A model generated the notes under the pieces. It was not told the DNA's origin, searched no databases, and saw only the letters and a program-made list of their open reading frames with translations. Of a stretch of DNA of 64,000 bases, positions 36,340 to 45,715 are shown piece by piece. How positions within the stretch are numbered: position 1 is the stretch's first letter; each line of letters starts with the position of its first letter. Source of the stretch: Paenibacillus sp. 32O-W (GTDB lineage Bacteria > Bacillota > Bacilli > Paenibacillales > NBRC-103111); the NCBI RefSeq assembly GCF_007679495.1, contig NZ_VEGP01000015.1, positions 1-64,000 of the forward strand. Direction: 5' to 3'. The translations under genes were made by a program, and so were the position numbers.

Positions 36340-37260
36340 GTGGATCATTCGCTGTTTCCGACAGGGGATCATCAGGCGCAGCACAATACGTTTGGAATGC
36401 CTGACGGGTTCATGAGCGAAGCTTCAAGCGTACTTCATGAGAACGGATCCCGAAATGGAAAGCCCCAGGAAGCGCCTTCTGCGATGGGACTGCCCGCTCC
36501 AATGCTGATCGGGCCGTCGGCAGCCCCCTTCCTGGAGGGCGAATATACACCAAACATAAACTCCTTATGGTTTAAGCTGCGTTTATTTTCGGAATGCGAG
36601 CAGGTGAGGCTCGCTAAAGATGCCCGGGGCAAATTTACTCCCCATTACGAGCGGAGGGATATCGTCCACTGCAAATTTTCGGGTGTCGGATCGGAATATA
36701 GCGGGGGGCACTATGCTGTGGTATGGGAGGATAATCCGTATTTTGAGGATATTACCGTCATCCCGGCCACCAGCCAGCGCAAGACGGAATATGCCAACGT
36801 CTTTACGGTGGGGAAGCTTCGCGGACTTCCGCAAGGCCAAACCACCCTGCTGGTGTCGGATTTGACGAGAATTTCCCGCAGAAGAATTACTTCCCGGCAC
36901 GGGAAGCTTCATCCGGCCTGGGAAACACGCATATGCCAGGCGATTGCGGTGACCTTCGAGAATGAGCGGACGCTGGAGGCGCTTGTCCGGGATGAGTGCG
37001 GTCCGGCCATGCCCGAGAATCTGCCGTTATTTGCCGGGCTGCGCTTCCGTCCATCCCGTCTGATCCGGTATGACCGCAATGCGGAAGTATTGATCTATCG
37101 GCTATGGAACGATGTCAAGGAAGAGGAGCTTCCGCTGCTGCAGCCCCGAAAGCCATTTTCCATTAAAAGGAAGAAGGCTCTGCTTAAAAACCTATTTTAC
37201 GGCAATGATGAAGAGAGATCGGAAGCGCTGGAGCTCTATGAAAGCTATTATAGGCTTTAA
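36340..37260 (+). CDS. PemK/MazF-like protein with long N- and C-terminal extensions
   Basis: A 306-residue protein. Residues 1-95 look disordered; residues 96-190 match the PemK/MazF fold (RRDIVHCKFSGVGSEYSGGHYAVVW, ITVIPATSQ, TTLLVSDLTRISRRRI), and residues 195-306 form a basic, helical C-terminal part (KRKKALLKNLFYG). Standard MazF toxins are about 110 residues and sit next to an antitoxin; none is seen here. The start is GTG 36340, preceded by AAAGGAG at 9 bases. Function unknown; an RNA-binding or RNase role is only inferred from the fold. Confidence 0.75.
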   Translation: MDHSLFPTGDHQAQHNTFGMPDGFMSEASSVLHENGSRNGKPQEAPSAMGLPAPMLIGPSAAPFLEGEYTPNINSLWFKLRLFSECEQVRLAKDARGKFTPHYERRDIVHCKFSGVGSEYSGGHYAVVWEDNPYFEDITVIPATSQRKTEYANVFTVGKLRGLPQGQTTLLVSDLTRISRRRITSRHGKLHPAWETRICQAIAVTFENERTLEALVRDECGPAMPENLPLFAGLRFRPSRLIRYDRNAEVLIYRLWNDVKEEELPLLQPRKPFSIKRKKALLKNLFYGNDEERSEALELYESYYRL

Positions 37261-37296
37261 GCAAGATTAGGGCTCAATAGTTTCGAAAATGGGAAA

Positions 37297-37346
37297 GGCC
37301 GTCCCGTCAAATCATCGACGATGATCTGCAGGGCGGCCCCTCTTTG
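37297..37346. terminator. Hairpin between convergent genes
   Basis: GGCCG and CCC pair with GGG and CGGCC, with an inner ATCATC/GATGAT pair. It lies between the MazF-like gene and the SDR gene and could serve both. T-runs are weak. Confidence 0.5.
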
Positions 37347-37348
37347 GC

Positions 37349-38167
37349 TTATAGAAGCGATTCGGCGCCATCAATGAATATTTCCGTACCGGTTATATGG
37401 CTGGATTCGTTAGAGGCGAGGAACAGGACCAGATCGGCGACCTGCTCCGGCTGCCCCGGCCCATGCTCCAACGGCTGATTGCCTTGCGGATAGTTAACCG
37501 GAATTTTAATAGCTTCTACGGCCGGTGTCGGATGGGTATTTTCCTGTATATTCGTCTGAATGGCTCCCGGACAAATGACGTTTACCCGGATCTTATAACG
37601 CGCCAATTCCAGAGCGGCCATCTTGGCAAAGGCGAGCTGTCCCGCTTTCGACGTGCTGTAAGCGGACATGCCGAAGCCGGAAAACTTGCGGCTGCCGTTA
37701 ATGGAGCTTGTAATGATGATGCTGCCCCCGTTCTGTTTCATATGCGGAATGGCATATTTGACCGTTAAGAAAGTACCCTTCAGATTCGTCGCTAGCGTCT
37801 GATCCCAATCTTCGGGGGTCAGGTCTTCGATAGGGGACAGGGTGCCGTTAATTCCCGCATTGGCGAAGACGATGTCAATCCTCCCCCATTGGTCGGCTGC
37901 TGCCCGGATGGCTTGTTGGACCCGCTGAGGGTCGGAAATGTCCGTATCGACGAAGACCGCTTCGCCCCCCGCCTGTTTAATCTGCTGCTCGACGGCTTCG
38001 CTGCGGTTGTTCTTCAAATCGACAAGGCATACTTTCGCTCCGTGCTCCGCTAGTTTCAACGCGGCCGCACGCCCGATTCCGGAGCCCGCCCCCGTAACGA
38101 CAGCAATTTGATCCTTGAGCCGGGGCAGCGCGGCCGCTGCCTGGTTTATGGCTTCAGTAACCGCCAT
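37349..38167 (-). CDS. Short-chain dehydrogenase/reductase
   Basis: A 272-residue SDR enzyme. Cofactor motif TGAGSGIG near residue 25, NAG near residue 105, the catalytic Ser in TSSINGS and YSTSK (YxxxK) near residue 170. The Asp in LVDLK suggests NAD(H). GGAGGGATTTC precedes the ATG. Single gene; the substrate is unknown. Confidence 0.93.
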   Translation of the reverse strand: MAVTEAINQAAAALPRLKDQIAVVTGAGSGIGRAAALKLAEHGAKVCLVDLKNNRSEAVEQQIKQAGGEAVFVDTDISDPQRVQQAIRAAADQWGRIDIVFANAGINGTLSPIEDLTPEDWDQTLATNLKGTFLTVKYAIPHMKQNGGSIIITSSINGSRKFSGFGMSAYSTSKAGQLAFAKMAALELARYKIRVNVICPGAIQTNIQENTHPTPAVEAIKIPVNYPQGNQPLEHGPGQPEQVADLVLFLASNESSHITGTEIFIDGAESLL

Positions 38168-38242
38168 GAAATCCCTCCTCCATTGAATATGAAATCCGTT
38201 TTTAATATTCCTTGGATGGATGGATTTATTCTTGGACGGCGG

Positions 38243-39436
38243 CTAACGATCATTCCAGTTCCATAAGCGGACTTCGCCCAGTTGTATCGAAGCGATCCAG
38301 TCTTCGTCCCGCAGCTTTAACAGTTCTTTGGTCGGCCCGGTAACAGCAACTCCATACAATTGGATTCCGTTCTCTTCAAGGTAGGAAATCCGTGCATCTA
38401 AATTCAGATCAAACGCCACATAATTCGCAATCCTTTTATACTTCTGCAGCAAGTACAGTGTCTTCATAAAATTTTCGTTCCGAATCTTGCCGTCCAATGA
38501 ATCGACCGGAGGGGCGGAATACCCCCGTGAGACAGTTTTTCCGAACAGACCGCGTTTCTCTACCGTTTGACCGGTCATGGTCCAATCGTCATGGTGCCAC
38601 ATCGGATAATAGGGAAAGCCAATCGGACTCATGGTTCCGGAATCATCTCCGGTATAGACGGCGAACCATTCCGGAGACATATTTTTGCCATCGAATATCT
38701 TCAGAAGCTCCTCAGTCGAATAAAATCGGTCCAGGGAAAGAAAAGCTTCCGCCACCGTACCTTCAGGCAGCTTATCCAGAGTCGCCCATTCTCCCGCAAA
38801 CCCCGATTCCGCACTCTTCTTCTTTTCCCCCTGATACAGTTTAGTCCGGTTCGGGTCGACAAATACGAAACGCTGCGGTTCCGTTTCCGTTCGCCATACA
38901 ACGTCTTTGCTGCGGGGCAGGCCAAGAAACATATTCATGGAAAAATCGCCGATATTGATGCGCGCATCGCCGATCTGTTTGTTCAGTTGGCCTTTGAAAT
39001 CGACGTTGTAATATGCGTTGGTATTAAAGCTTAAATTTAACGAGACATTGGGTTGACTAACAGCTACGGCCGAACGAATAACGTCTCGATATAGTTCAGC
39101 ACGGTTCGGAGAGCCTGTGCCGAAATACAGTGCAGTAATGAGGGAGCTGACGATCGAGAAGATTATAAAAATCGCCAGTACCGTGCATGCATTGCTGATC
39201 CGGGCGCGCCATTTCCCTTTCTGAATGATCCTTCTTTCTCTTTTGGCCGCGTGGGGATCACTCTCATCTTGCTGGGATTCTTGCCTGGCCAGCCGGTTTT
39301 CTTCGCCCATGACTTCATCTAAATAGGCTTGATATGCTTCCATCTTCTCCAGCTCTTTTTCCATTTCCGCCTTTTCTTCGGCTGAAAGCTTGCCTTCGGC
39401 GTAATCTTTCAGTTGTTGTTTAAAGCGCTCGCTCAA
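38243..39436 (-). CDS. Anti-sigma factor (YhdL-like, sigma regulator domains)
   Basis: A 397-residue membrane protein. The N-terminal 75 residues are charged and helical, for sigma binding; one hydrophobic helix follows (TVLAIFIIFSIVSSLITALYF, residues 84-104), and a large extracytoplasmic domain (YNVDFKGQLNKQIGD and on) senses the surface. It overlaps the sigma gene by four bases, so the two are coupled. The layout fits the Sigma_reg_N/Sigma_reg_C proteins that hold SigM-type factors inactive. Confidence 0.85.
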   Translation of the reverse strand: MSERFKQQLKDYAEGKLSAEEKAEMEKELEKMEAYQAYLDEVMGEENRLARQESQQDESDPHAAKRERRIIQKGKWRARISNACTVLAIFIIFSIVSSLITALYFGTGSPNRAELYRDVIRSAVAVSQPNVSLNLSFNTNAYYNVDFKGQLNKQIGDARINIGDFSMNMFLGLPRSKDVVWRTETEPQRFVFVDPNRTKLYQGEKKKSAESGFAGEWATLDKLPEGTVAEAFLSLDRFYSTEELLKIFDGKNMSPEWFAVYTGDDSGTMSPIGFPYYPMWHHDDWTMTGQTVEKRGLFGKTVSRGYSAPPVDSLDGKIRNENFMKTLYLLQKYKRIANYVAFDLNLDARISYLEENGIQLYGVAVTGPTKELLKLRDEDWIASIQLGEVRLWNWNDR

Positions 39437-39933
39437 TCGACATCATTCCTTTCTCGATTTAGCCGCAGTTTTTGCCTCGCCCGGAACAGCAATATTTTAA
39501 AATGGGACAAACTGACTCCCATAATGCCGGCGGCTTCTTTATAGGACAACTGGTGAAAATCGTACAGCAATATCGCTTGCTTCTGATGGTCGGGCAGACC
39601 GGCAATCGTCCGTTCAATGCCTCCCCAATATTCCCGGCGCATGATTTCCGTTTCCGGGGTGCCGGCATCGGAAAGCTGTTCAAAATAACCGGCTTCTTTT
39701 GCATCGCTTCGTTTTTCTTTTCTCTTGAAATCAACAAATGCGTTATAAGCCACCTTAAAAAGCCAGGGTTTGATTTTGTCTTCCCGGCACTGCTCCAAGA
39801 ACAAATACGCCCGATAGAAGGTTTCCTGGACCAAATCTTCAGCCGTATGATGGTCGCAGGAAAGGGAGAGCAAATAACGGTACACGTCTTTCATGTATAG
39901 TTGATAGATTTCGTCCAACGATTTTCGTTTCAT
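39433..39933 (-). CDS. ECF sigma factor
   Basis: A 166-residue sigma-70 family factor. Region 2 (HHTAEDLVQETFYRAYLF) is near residues 28-47, and region 4 (QKAILLYDFHQLSYKEAAGIMGVSLSHFKILLFRARQKL) near residues 118-157. AAGGGGGGAG precedes the ATG. First gene of a two-gene operon with its anti-sigma factor, behind an ECF-type promoter, so it probably activates its own gene. Likely a cell-envelope stress factor of the SigX/SigM kind. Confidence 0.93.
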   Translation of the reverse strand: MKRKSLDEIYQLYMKDVYRYLLSLSCDHHTAEDLVQETFYRAYLFLEQCREDKIKPWLFKVAYNAFVDFKRKEKRSDAKEAGYFEQLSDAGTPETEIMRREYWGGIERTIAGLPDHQKQAILLYDFHQLSYKEAAGIMGVSLSHFKILLFRARQKLRLNRERNDVD

Positions 39934-39953
39934 TGACTCCCCCCTTCACCCAA

Positions 39954-39981
39954 TACACGTTTAAGATTGGTAAAAGTTACA
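39954..39981 (-). promoter_or_regulatory. ECF-type autoregulatory promoter
   Basis: On the minus strand TGTAAC is followed after exactly 16 bases by CGTGTA, ending 21 bases before the sigma ATG. This fits the tGTAAC-N16/17-CGW pattern of SigX-like ECF promoters. The rest of the gap to 40288 is AT-rich leader DNA with nothing else recognised. Confidence 0.6.
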
Positions 39982-40288
39982 GCCCGTTTAACCAATTTGC
40001 AACCGCCTTTAGAATATCGTCGGCCGGAAGGAGTGACGGTGTCTTTAACCAAACTATTGTGAAAAAGCTCTGACTACGATATTCTGTATAAGTACAAACT
40101 TTTGAAAAGCTGCAAAAAACTTAAAGAAATCGCCGAATGTGCCGAAAATCTTAAAAACTTAATAAATTTTTAAGAAAATGTGTACTTTTTAGTCACATTT
40201 TTTTAATTTCAAATTAAGGTAAGCAATGTATCCTTATAAGAAATCAGTTGAAATTGTCTTTGGCATTTTCAATGCAAGGGAGGAAAGG

Positions 40289-40639
40289 ATGATGATCACC
40301 ACACCACAAACCGTCAAATCCTGGCTGGATAAATTTAATGTAAAATCTGCGGCAAAGCCTCAGGAAGCGAAAGCATCCACAAGATCCAGAAGAAGGAAAC
40401 AGAAGCAAGAGGCTAAGAAATGTCCGGTTTGCCAGAAAACACATAACGTTAATTTCATCTCATCGATTAAGCATTGGTACTGCGTTCAATGTGATACCGA
40501 GTTTGACCGCAACAACGTGATCTTCGTATATGATGATAACGGGGAACTCATTGAGGTCATTTCGGACAAGCCCGGCATTTGGAATCATTTGAAGCTGGGC
40601 AAGACGAAGAAAGGTATCATAATGACGCTTACCGTATAA
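40289..40639 (+). CDS. Small zinc-binding hypothetical protein (116 aa)
   Basis: A basic N-terminal half (RSRRRKQKQEAKK) leads into a four-cysteine ribbon (CPVC, 18 residues, CVQC) and a C-terminal segment NNVIFVYDDNGELIEVI. GGGAGGAAAGG precedes two adjacent ATG codons; the open frame upstream lacks a ribosome site. Nucleic-acid binding is suggested by basic charge plus ribbon but not shown. Single gene with terminator. Confidence 0.75.
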   Translation: MMITTPQTVKSWLDKFNVKSAAKPQEAKASTRSRRRKQKQEAKKCPVCQKTHNVNFISSIKHWYCVQCDTEFDRNNVIFVYDDNGELIEVISDKPGIWNHLKLGKTKKGIIMTLTV

Positions 40640-40704
40640 GATTGGATGAAAGATAATCATAATGATAATCCATCAGCCTGGAACAAGGCGCGATTGACAA
40701 GAAG

Positions 40705-40740
40705 GCCGAACCGGCATATCCCGGTTTGGCTCTTTGTTTT
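40705..40740 (+). terminator. Rho-independent terminator
   Basis: GCCGAACCGG pairs with CCGGTTTGGC (two G-U pairs) and is followed by TCTTTGTTTT. It ends the zinc-binding gene. The remaining bases to 40917 are the leader of the CopC/CopD gene. Confidence 0.8.
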
Positions 40741-40917
40741 GCCATTAAAAGTTCATGATTATAGCCCTAATGGGCCATACCGTTCGTGGGCGTCAATCGA
40801 TATGGTGAAGAGATAGGCGTAAGACATGCACTTTTCTCCAATATAAAATCGTTGTGCATTTAGCCGAATTTATTGTAACATTCAGACTAGATAAAGGCAG
40901 GAAGGGGACCGAAGCAA

Positions 40918-42525
40918 TTGCTTAAAGCAAGGCATTGGTTAATTATAGCGCTGCTGATGCTGTTTATATGGCCTCAGCAGGTATCGGCACATGCATCCTT
41001 GATCCAGGCAGTTCCCGGAGAGGATAGCCAGCTGGAGGAATCTCCGGAAAGGATTGTGCTTACGTTTAATCAGGCGCTGGAGCCTAACGTGCAGATCAAA
41101 GTGGTGGATTACCGCAAGAACGAAGTCACCCGGGAGAAAGCAGTTTTGAGCGAGGACAGGCAGGAGCTTAGTGTCGGGCTGCCCAAGCTTCAGAATGGTA
41201 CGTACACCGTCACGTACCGCGTTTCTTCCGCGGATGGTCATACCGTCGCCGGATCTTACGTATTCACCATCGGAGAGCCGGATCCCGCCCAATTGGCGGC
41301 CCAGAGATCGGCATTAAGCGGCTCCGGCAAGCTTTCCTGGAAGATGGGGCTGTTAGAATATGCTGCTTATCTCATCAAAATACTTTATTACATTAGCTTG
41401 CTTTGCTTGACCGGATGGGTGTTCTGGAGATTGTTTTATCGCAGGACACCCGAATTGGTCGCCCAGATTGACCGGAAGTGGTCGTTAGGCTTGCAGCGGG
41501 CCTATCTTCTGGTGCTTATCCTGCTCGTCGCAGTGGAGCTGCCGTCCGCATTGGGAGAATGGACGACGGAGAACCTCACTTCATTCATCGGGACCTCCAA
41601 GGCCATTTCATGGATGGTATCCATCGGCTTGTCCCTGCTCGGATTTGTTATTCTGCATCGTTCCAGGCTGGCCGATGCGGCCTGGCTTGTGCTGCTATTG
41701 GCAGCCAAGAGCTTCACCGGCCACGCGAATGGCCTGGTAGACGGCAAGAATGCGGTGCTGATAGATCTGATCCATCTGTTGGCTGCGGCCGTCTGGGTCG
41801 GGGGACTGCTATACCTTACGGCGCATTGGCGCAGGAACAGAGAGCATGCTCTGCAGTTTCTGCCGCAATTTTCTTTCCTGGCGTTGGACAGCATGATATT
41901 GCTCGTTCTGTCAGGCGTGTTCATTCTGCTCCTGTTCCTTCCGAACCCTGCTTATTTGCTGTATACCCAGTGGGGAACCGCGCTGCTGATCAAGATAAGT
42001 CTGGTGCTCATCGTGATTGTAGCCGGGATTGTCGTCAGACGCTTTATTAAGAAGAAGAAATTCAGTTCTTTAATGACGGCCGTCAAAATCGAAATCGGGC
42101 TTATGGTAGCGATAGTTTCCATTGTCGGAGTGCTGACCGCTCTGAATCCGCTGCCCCCCAATAAGCCATTGAACTGGCATGAGATGGGGGAAGAGCTCCA
42201 TATGACGGCCAAGATTGCTCCGAATATACCTGGAGCGCGCAACACGTTCACCCTTCAAGTCTGGGTTCCTAAGGAAGAGGGAGAGCCGCAGAAGGTTCAG
42301 ATGATTCTTAAGCATATTAACGAAGACGGAATTGAACCGATCCCGATTCCGCTGCAGCCGGCTTCCGCCAATAAGGAACAGGGCTGGTTTCCCGGATATA
42401 CACAGTATGTATATAGTTACGAGGGCTCCTCGCTGGCATTCCCCGGGGAATGGACCGTAGAGGTACGAGTCACTTTGGCGAATGGGGAGAAGAAGGAATA
42501 CGAGAAATCGATGAAAGTTTATTAA
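40918..42525 (+). CDS. CopC/CopD copper resistance/uptake fusion (YcnJ-like)
   Basis: A 535-residue protein starting with a signal peptide cut before AHASLIQAVPG, so the mature N-terminal His is free, as needed for copper binding. Residues 25-120 are the CopC beta-barrel (DGHTVAGSYVFTIG), then about eight membrane helices form the CopD part, and the last 110 residues form an extracytoplasmic beta domain. Known relatives import copper. TTG start with GGAAGGGG upstream. Ends in front of a MITE that supplies its terminator. No YcnI-like gene is next to it. Confidence 0.92.
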   Translation: MLKARHWLIIALLMLFIWPQQVSAHASLIQAVPGEDSQLEESPERIVLTFNQALEPNVQIKVVDYRKNEVTREKAVLSEDRQELSVGLPKLQNGTYTVTYRVSSADGHTVAGSYVFTIGEPDPAQLAAQRSALSGSGKLSWKMGLLEYAAYLIKILYYISLLCLTGWVFWRLFYRRTPELVAQIDRKWSLGLQRAYLLVLILLVAVELPSALGEWTTENLTSFIGTSKAISWMVSIGLSLLGFVILHRSRLADAAWLVLLLAAKSFTGHANGLVDGKNAVLIDLIHLLAAAVWVGGLLYLTAHWRRNREHALQFLPQFSFLALDSMILLVLSGVFILLLFLPNPAYLLYTQWGTALLIKISLVLIVIVAGIVVRRFIKKKKFSSLMTAVKIEIGLMVAIVSIVGVLTALNPLPPNKPLNWHEMGEELHMTAKIAPNIPGARNTFTLQVWVPKEEGEPQKVQMILKHINEDGIEPIPIPLQPASANKEQGWFPGYTQYVYSYEGSSLAFPGEWTVEVRVTLANGEKKEYEKSMKVY

Positions 42526-42539
42526 GGTTAGATTAAAAT

Positions 42540-42672
42540 GGGGTTGTCCGAAAAGTGGTATTTCAGCCCGCTAACTAAAAAAAAGCAAAACCCAAGGATG
42601 CCGTAAAATCAACATTCTTGGGTTTTTCATTTCACTGCAATTTACTCTAAAATGGACTTTTTGGACAGCCCC
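42540..42672. mobile_element. MITE-like element with GGGGYTGTCC ends
   Basis: A 133-bp element with 17-bp imperfect terminal inverted repeats: GGGGTTGTCCGAAAAGT on the left and, inverted, GGGGCTGTCCAAAAAGT on the right (15 of 17 equal). The ends are of the IS1182-family kind. There is no transposase. Inside, ACCCAAGGATG pairs with CATTCTTGGGT and is followed by TTTTT (42590-42627), a terminator for the CopC/CopD gene. No obvious target-site duplication is seen. Confidence 0.75.
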
Positions 42673-42752
42673 TGTTTTCATTTTACTTGATGTGGTATAT
42701 GATTAGCGCCATAAGGAATTTTGATGAGTTTTTTAGGAACGGGGGAAGTAGG

Positions 42753-43961
42753 GTGGAGCATCACCGAGGCCGCAGGAAAACCAGGCAGCCCGCCTGGGCT
42801 TCGCTATGGGAAATAACTAAAGTCTCGGCCAGGCTGGGACTGACCTCCTTCGGGGGACCGGTTGCCCATTTGGGCTATTTCCGCAATGAGTATGTTGAGC
42901 GCAGACAATGGCTGGATGACCGCAGCTATGCGGATCTGGTCGCGCTATGCCAGTTTCTGCCCGGACCTGCAAGCTCACAGGTCGGCATTGGAATCGGCCT
43001 GATGAGGGGAGGCTGGACCGGGGCTGTGGCGGCATGGCTGGGCTTTACTCTGCCCTCTGTCCTGCTTATGATTCTGTTTGCTTATGCGGTTGAAGGCTTG
43101 GGATGGGCCGATACAGGCTGGGTTCACGGATTGAAAATTGCCGCCGTTGCGGTGGTGGCGCAGGCGGTGCTCGGGATGGGGAGAAGTCTGGCACCGGACC
43201 GCGGTCGCATAGCCATATTGTTCGGGGCTGCGATCACTTCTCTGCTGTGGCCCTCCGCCTGGACCCAGCTCCTTCTGCTGGCCGCAGCGGGCGGACTAGG
43301 CTGGGTGCTGTACAGGCAGAATAACGGGGAGCCCGGCCCCTTCTCCCGAGTGCCGATCAGCAGATCAGCCGGGGCGGTATCGCTGGCTGTGTTTGGCTTG
43401 CTGCTCGTGCTGCTGCCTGTGCTGCGGTCGCTGCTTGCCTGGGATACGCTCGCTCTGTTCGACAGCTTCTACCGCTCAGGCTCGCTCGTATTTGGGGGCG
43501 GGCACGTAGTCCTTCCGCTTCTGGAGAGGGAAGTAGTTCCCGCAGGCTGGATTACGCAGGAGCAGTTTATCGCCGGTTACGGGGCTGCACAGGCTGTGCC
43601 CGGCCCGCTGTTTACCTTCGCGGCATATCTGGGGACAGTAGCGAACGGCTGGTGGGGAGCGATAGTGGCTACCCTCGCTATCTTCCTGCCCGCCTTTTTA
43701 CTCGTGATCGGGGTGATGCCGTATTGGGAACGCATCCGCCGTCATGCCGCAGCCCGAGGAATGCTTGCGGCGGTGAACGCGGCGGTGGTAGGCATACTGC
43801 TGGCTGCCCTTTATAACCCGGTATGGACGAGTTCGATTCATACTTCCGCTGATTTCAGCCTGGCTCTGGCTTCTTTCGCACTCCTGGTATACGGGAAGCT
43901 TCCACCCTGGATGGTGGTAGCGTTCGCCGCGCTCGCCGGTTTGGGGCTGTCTCTGCTCTAA
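42753..43961 (+). CDS. chrA: Chromate transporter (ChrA, long form)
   Basis: A 402-residue membrane protein of the CHR family made of two related halves. The motif FGGPVAHLGYFRNEYVERR with FLPGPASSQ in the first half is repeated as FGGGHVVLPLLEREVV with AVPGPLFTF in the second. About ten helices are visible. ChrA exports chromate with protons. GTG 42753 is the better start (GGGGGA upstream); an earlier ATG lies only 14 bases past the MITE and lacks a ribosome site. Transcription probably begins at or near the MITE. Confidence 0.9.
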   Translation: MEHHRGRRKTRQPAWASLWEITKVSARLGLTSFGGPVAHLGYFRNEYVERRQWLDDRSYADLVALCQFLPGPASSQVGIGIGLMRGGWTGAVAAWLGFTLPSVLLMILFAYAVEGLGWADTGWVHGLKIAAVAVVAQAVLGMGRSLAPDRGRIAILFGAAITSLLWPSAWTQLLLLAAAGGLGWVLYRQNNGEPGPFSRVPISRSAGAVSLAVFGLLLVLLPVLRSLLAWDTLALFDSFYRSGSLVFGGGHVVLPLLEREVVPAGWITQEQFIAGYGAAQAVPGPLFTFAAYLGTVANGWWGAIVATLAIFLPAFLLVIGVMPYWERIRRHAAARGMLAAVNAAVVGILLAALYNPVWTSSIHTSADFSLALASFALLVYGKLPPWMVVAFAALAGLGLSLL

Positions 43962-44033
43962 TCATCCGCTGAAAATGGTGCACTGGTGCGGCACCGGTGC
44001 TGGCGCTAGTGCTCCTGCGCCAACATTGAAGAA

Positions 44034-44172
44034 GACGAGCAAAAGTGCAGGTCTTTCACCGTAAAATCGCGAAATTCAAGTAAAATGGCGGAATTTACCT
44101 GCACAATTGCATGTCTTTGGCCGATTTCAAGCAAAACCATGAAAAAGACCTGCACAATTGCGGGTCTTTTTT
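44034..44172. repeat. Intergenic repeat with TGCAGGT/ACCTGCA half-sites (family A, copy 2)
   Basis: Starts AGCAAAAGTGCAGGTCTTT, CACCGTAAAATCGC, closely matching copy 1 near 13.05 kb. TGCAGGTCTTT recurs inverted as AAAGACCTGCA, with ACCTGCACAATTGCATG in between. It fills the gap between chrA and the flavoprotein gene. The end GCGGGTCTTTTTT may also act as a terminator for chrA. Confidence 0.65.
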
Positions 44173-44307
44173 CAACTTTAACTAATTCCTCTTGAGGAGA
44201 AGACAAGAACGGCCCTATGGCGGCGCGGTTCGGCGACTACTTATCGGATCTTAAGAAAAGGACGTTGTCCGTCCCCGTCCAAGCCTCCGCGCGACCCTAG
44301 GAGGCTA

Positions 44308-45570
44308 CTACCGGCTGGCAGCCGCGGCGTTCTTGCCTGCGGTATAGCCTGTGGCGAAGGCCGCCGTAATGTTATAACCCCCCGTATAGCCATGGATGTC
44401 CAGCACCTCTCCGCAGAAAAATAGGCCGGGCATCTTCTTGGACTGCATCGTTCGCGGATCAACCTCTTTCAGATGGACGCCTCCCCCGGTAACGAATGCT
44501 TCTTTAAGCGACAGCGTACCATTCGCTTCGACGGGGAAGGCTTTGATCGTCCGGACAAGCTCCTCCCAAGGCTGCTTGGGAAGGTGATCATAGGTAACGT
44601 CTTCGCGAAGGCCCGCCTTCTTTAATAGAAGGGGAATCATTTTGTCCGGAAGCCTCTCTCTAAGGACATTCTTGATCGCTTTCCTGGATTCTTTCCGCGC
44701 CAGTGCCAGCAATTCATCGCTAAGCTGCCCGGCGTTTTGCTCCGGGAGGAGATCGATGGTCAGAGTGACCGTCGTCTTGTTGGAGCGTTTAAGCTCCTTG
44801 ACGACGAATTGGCTGCAGCGAAGCGCTGCCGGACCGGACAGGCCGAAATGCGTGAAAATCATGTCTCCTTCATGGGTAATGATTTTTTTCCCTTTGGCAT
44901 TCCAAACGGAAAGAGTAATATTACGCAGGGACAGCCCTTGAAGCTCCTTGCTCTGGATGAAGGATTCACCAGACGTTATGGGCACCTCGGTCGGATATAA
45001 TTCGGTGATGGTATGCCCGGCTTCCTCCGCCCACGGATACCCGTCTCCGGTGCTTCCGGTATGCGGCACCGACTTGCCGCCTGTAGCGATAATGACGCAG
45101 GACGACCGTATTTCTTGCCCTGATGCCAGACGGATTCCGGCGGTTCGCCCATCCTTGTAGAGCACGCGCTCCACCGGTTGGTTGACGAGAATGTCGACTC
45201 CGAGGCTGCGAACCTTGCGGATCAAGGCATCCACTACGGTTTGCGCCCGGTCCGATACCGGAAACATTCGACCCCGGTCCTCTTCTTTAAGCGGAATTCC
45301 CAAGCCTTCGAAGAAGGCAATAATATCCTTGTTGCTGAACTCGGCGAAGGCACTGTACAAAAACCGCCCGTTCCCCGGAATATTAAGAATGATCTCATCT
45401 ATGTCTTTCGCATTCGTTACATTGCATCGGCCGCCTCCGGAAATTCCAAGCTTGCGGCCAAGCTTGTTTCCCTTATCCGCAACGAGCACCCGCGCCCCGT
45501 GAGAGGCGGCGGCAATACTGGCCATTAAGCCGGAAGGACCTCCTCCAATGACGATTACATCATAGTCCAT
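44308..45570 (-). CDS. FAD-dependent oxidoreductase, HI0933/BaiN family (YtfP-like)
   Basis: A 420-residue flavoprotein. The FAD-binding motif [11 protein letters not shown] is at residues 6-17, followed by [12 protein letters not shown] typical of this family. The late [16 protein letters not shown] and [17 protein letters not shown] motifs complete the FAD site. The family covers bile-acid dehydrogenase-like BaiN and uncharacterised Firmicutes YtfP; the reaction here is unknown. The ribosome site before the ATG is weak. Single gene on the minus strand. Confidence 0.92.
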   Translation of the reverse strand: MDYDVIVIGGGPSGLMASIAAASHGARVLVADKGNKLGRKLGISGGGRCNVTNAKDIDEIILNIPGNGRFLYSAFAEFSNKDIIAFFEGLGIPLKEEDRGRMFPVSDRAQTVVDALIRKVRSLGVDILVNQPVERVLYKDGRTAGIRLASGQEIRSSCVIIATGGKSVPHTGSTGDGYPWAEEAGHTITELYPTEVPITSGESFIQSKELQGLSLRNITLSVWNAKGKKIITHEGDMIFTHFGLSGPAALRCSQFVVKELKRSNKTTVTLTIDLLPEQNAGQLSDELLALARKESRKAIKNVLRERLPDKMIPLLLKKAGLREDVTYDHLPKQPWEELVRTIKAFPVEANGTLSLKEAFVTGGGVHLKEVDPRTMQSKKMPGLFFCGEVLDIHGYTGGYNITAAFATGYTAGKNAAAASR

Positions 45571-45663
45571 TCCATTACGAACCTCATTTCACTTCAGAAC
45601 TTGTAGACCGTTATATTGTACCTTAAAGGCCTTAGGAATAGAAATGAATCTTCTTCAAGCGGC

Positions 45664-45693
45664 TGATAAATCGCATAGGGTTGGCACATAATA
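45664..45693 (+). promoter_or_regulatory. Possible forespore-type promoter
   Basis: CATAATA at 45687-45693 fits a SigF/SigG -10 element, with TGATAA 17 bases upstream as a weaker -35. It would serve the 41-codon gene just ahead, with a very short leader. Confidence 0.3.
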
Positions 45694-45715
45694 CTGGCAG
45701 AAAGGAGCGATGACG

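Noticed and set aside
40652-40670. Fur-like GATAAT repeats after the zinc-binding gene
   Set aside because: The hexamers fit the loose Fur model, but lie between a stop codon and its terminator, not in a promoter, and the palindrome is poor.
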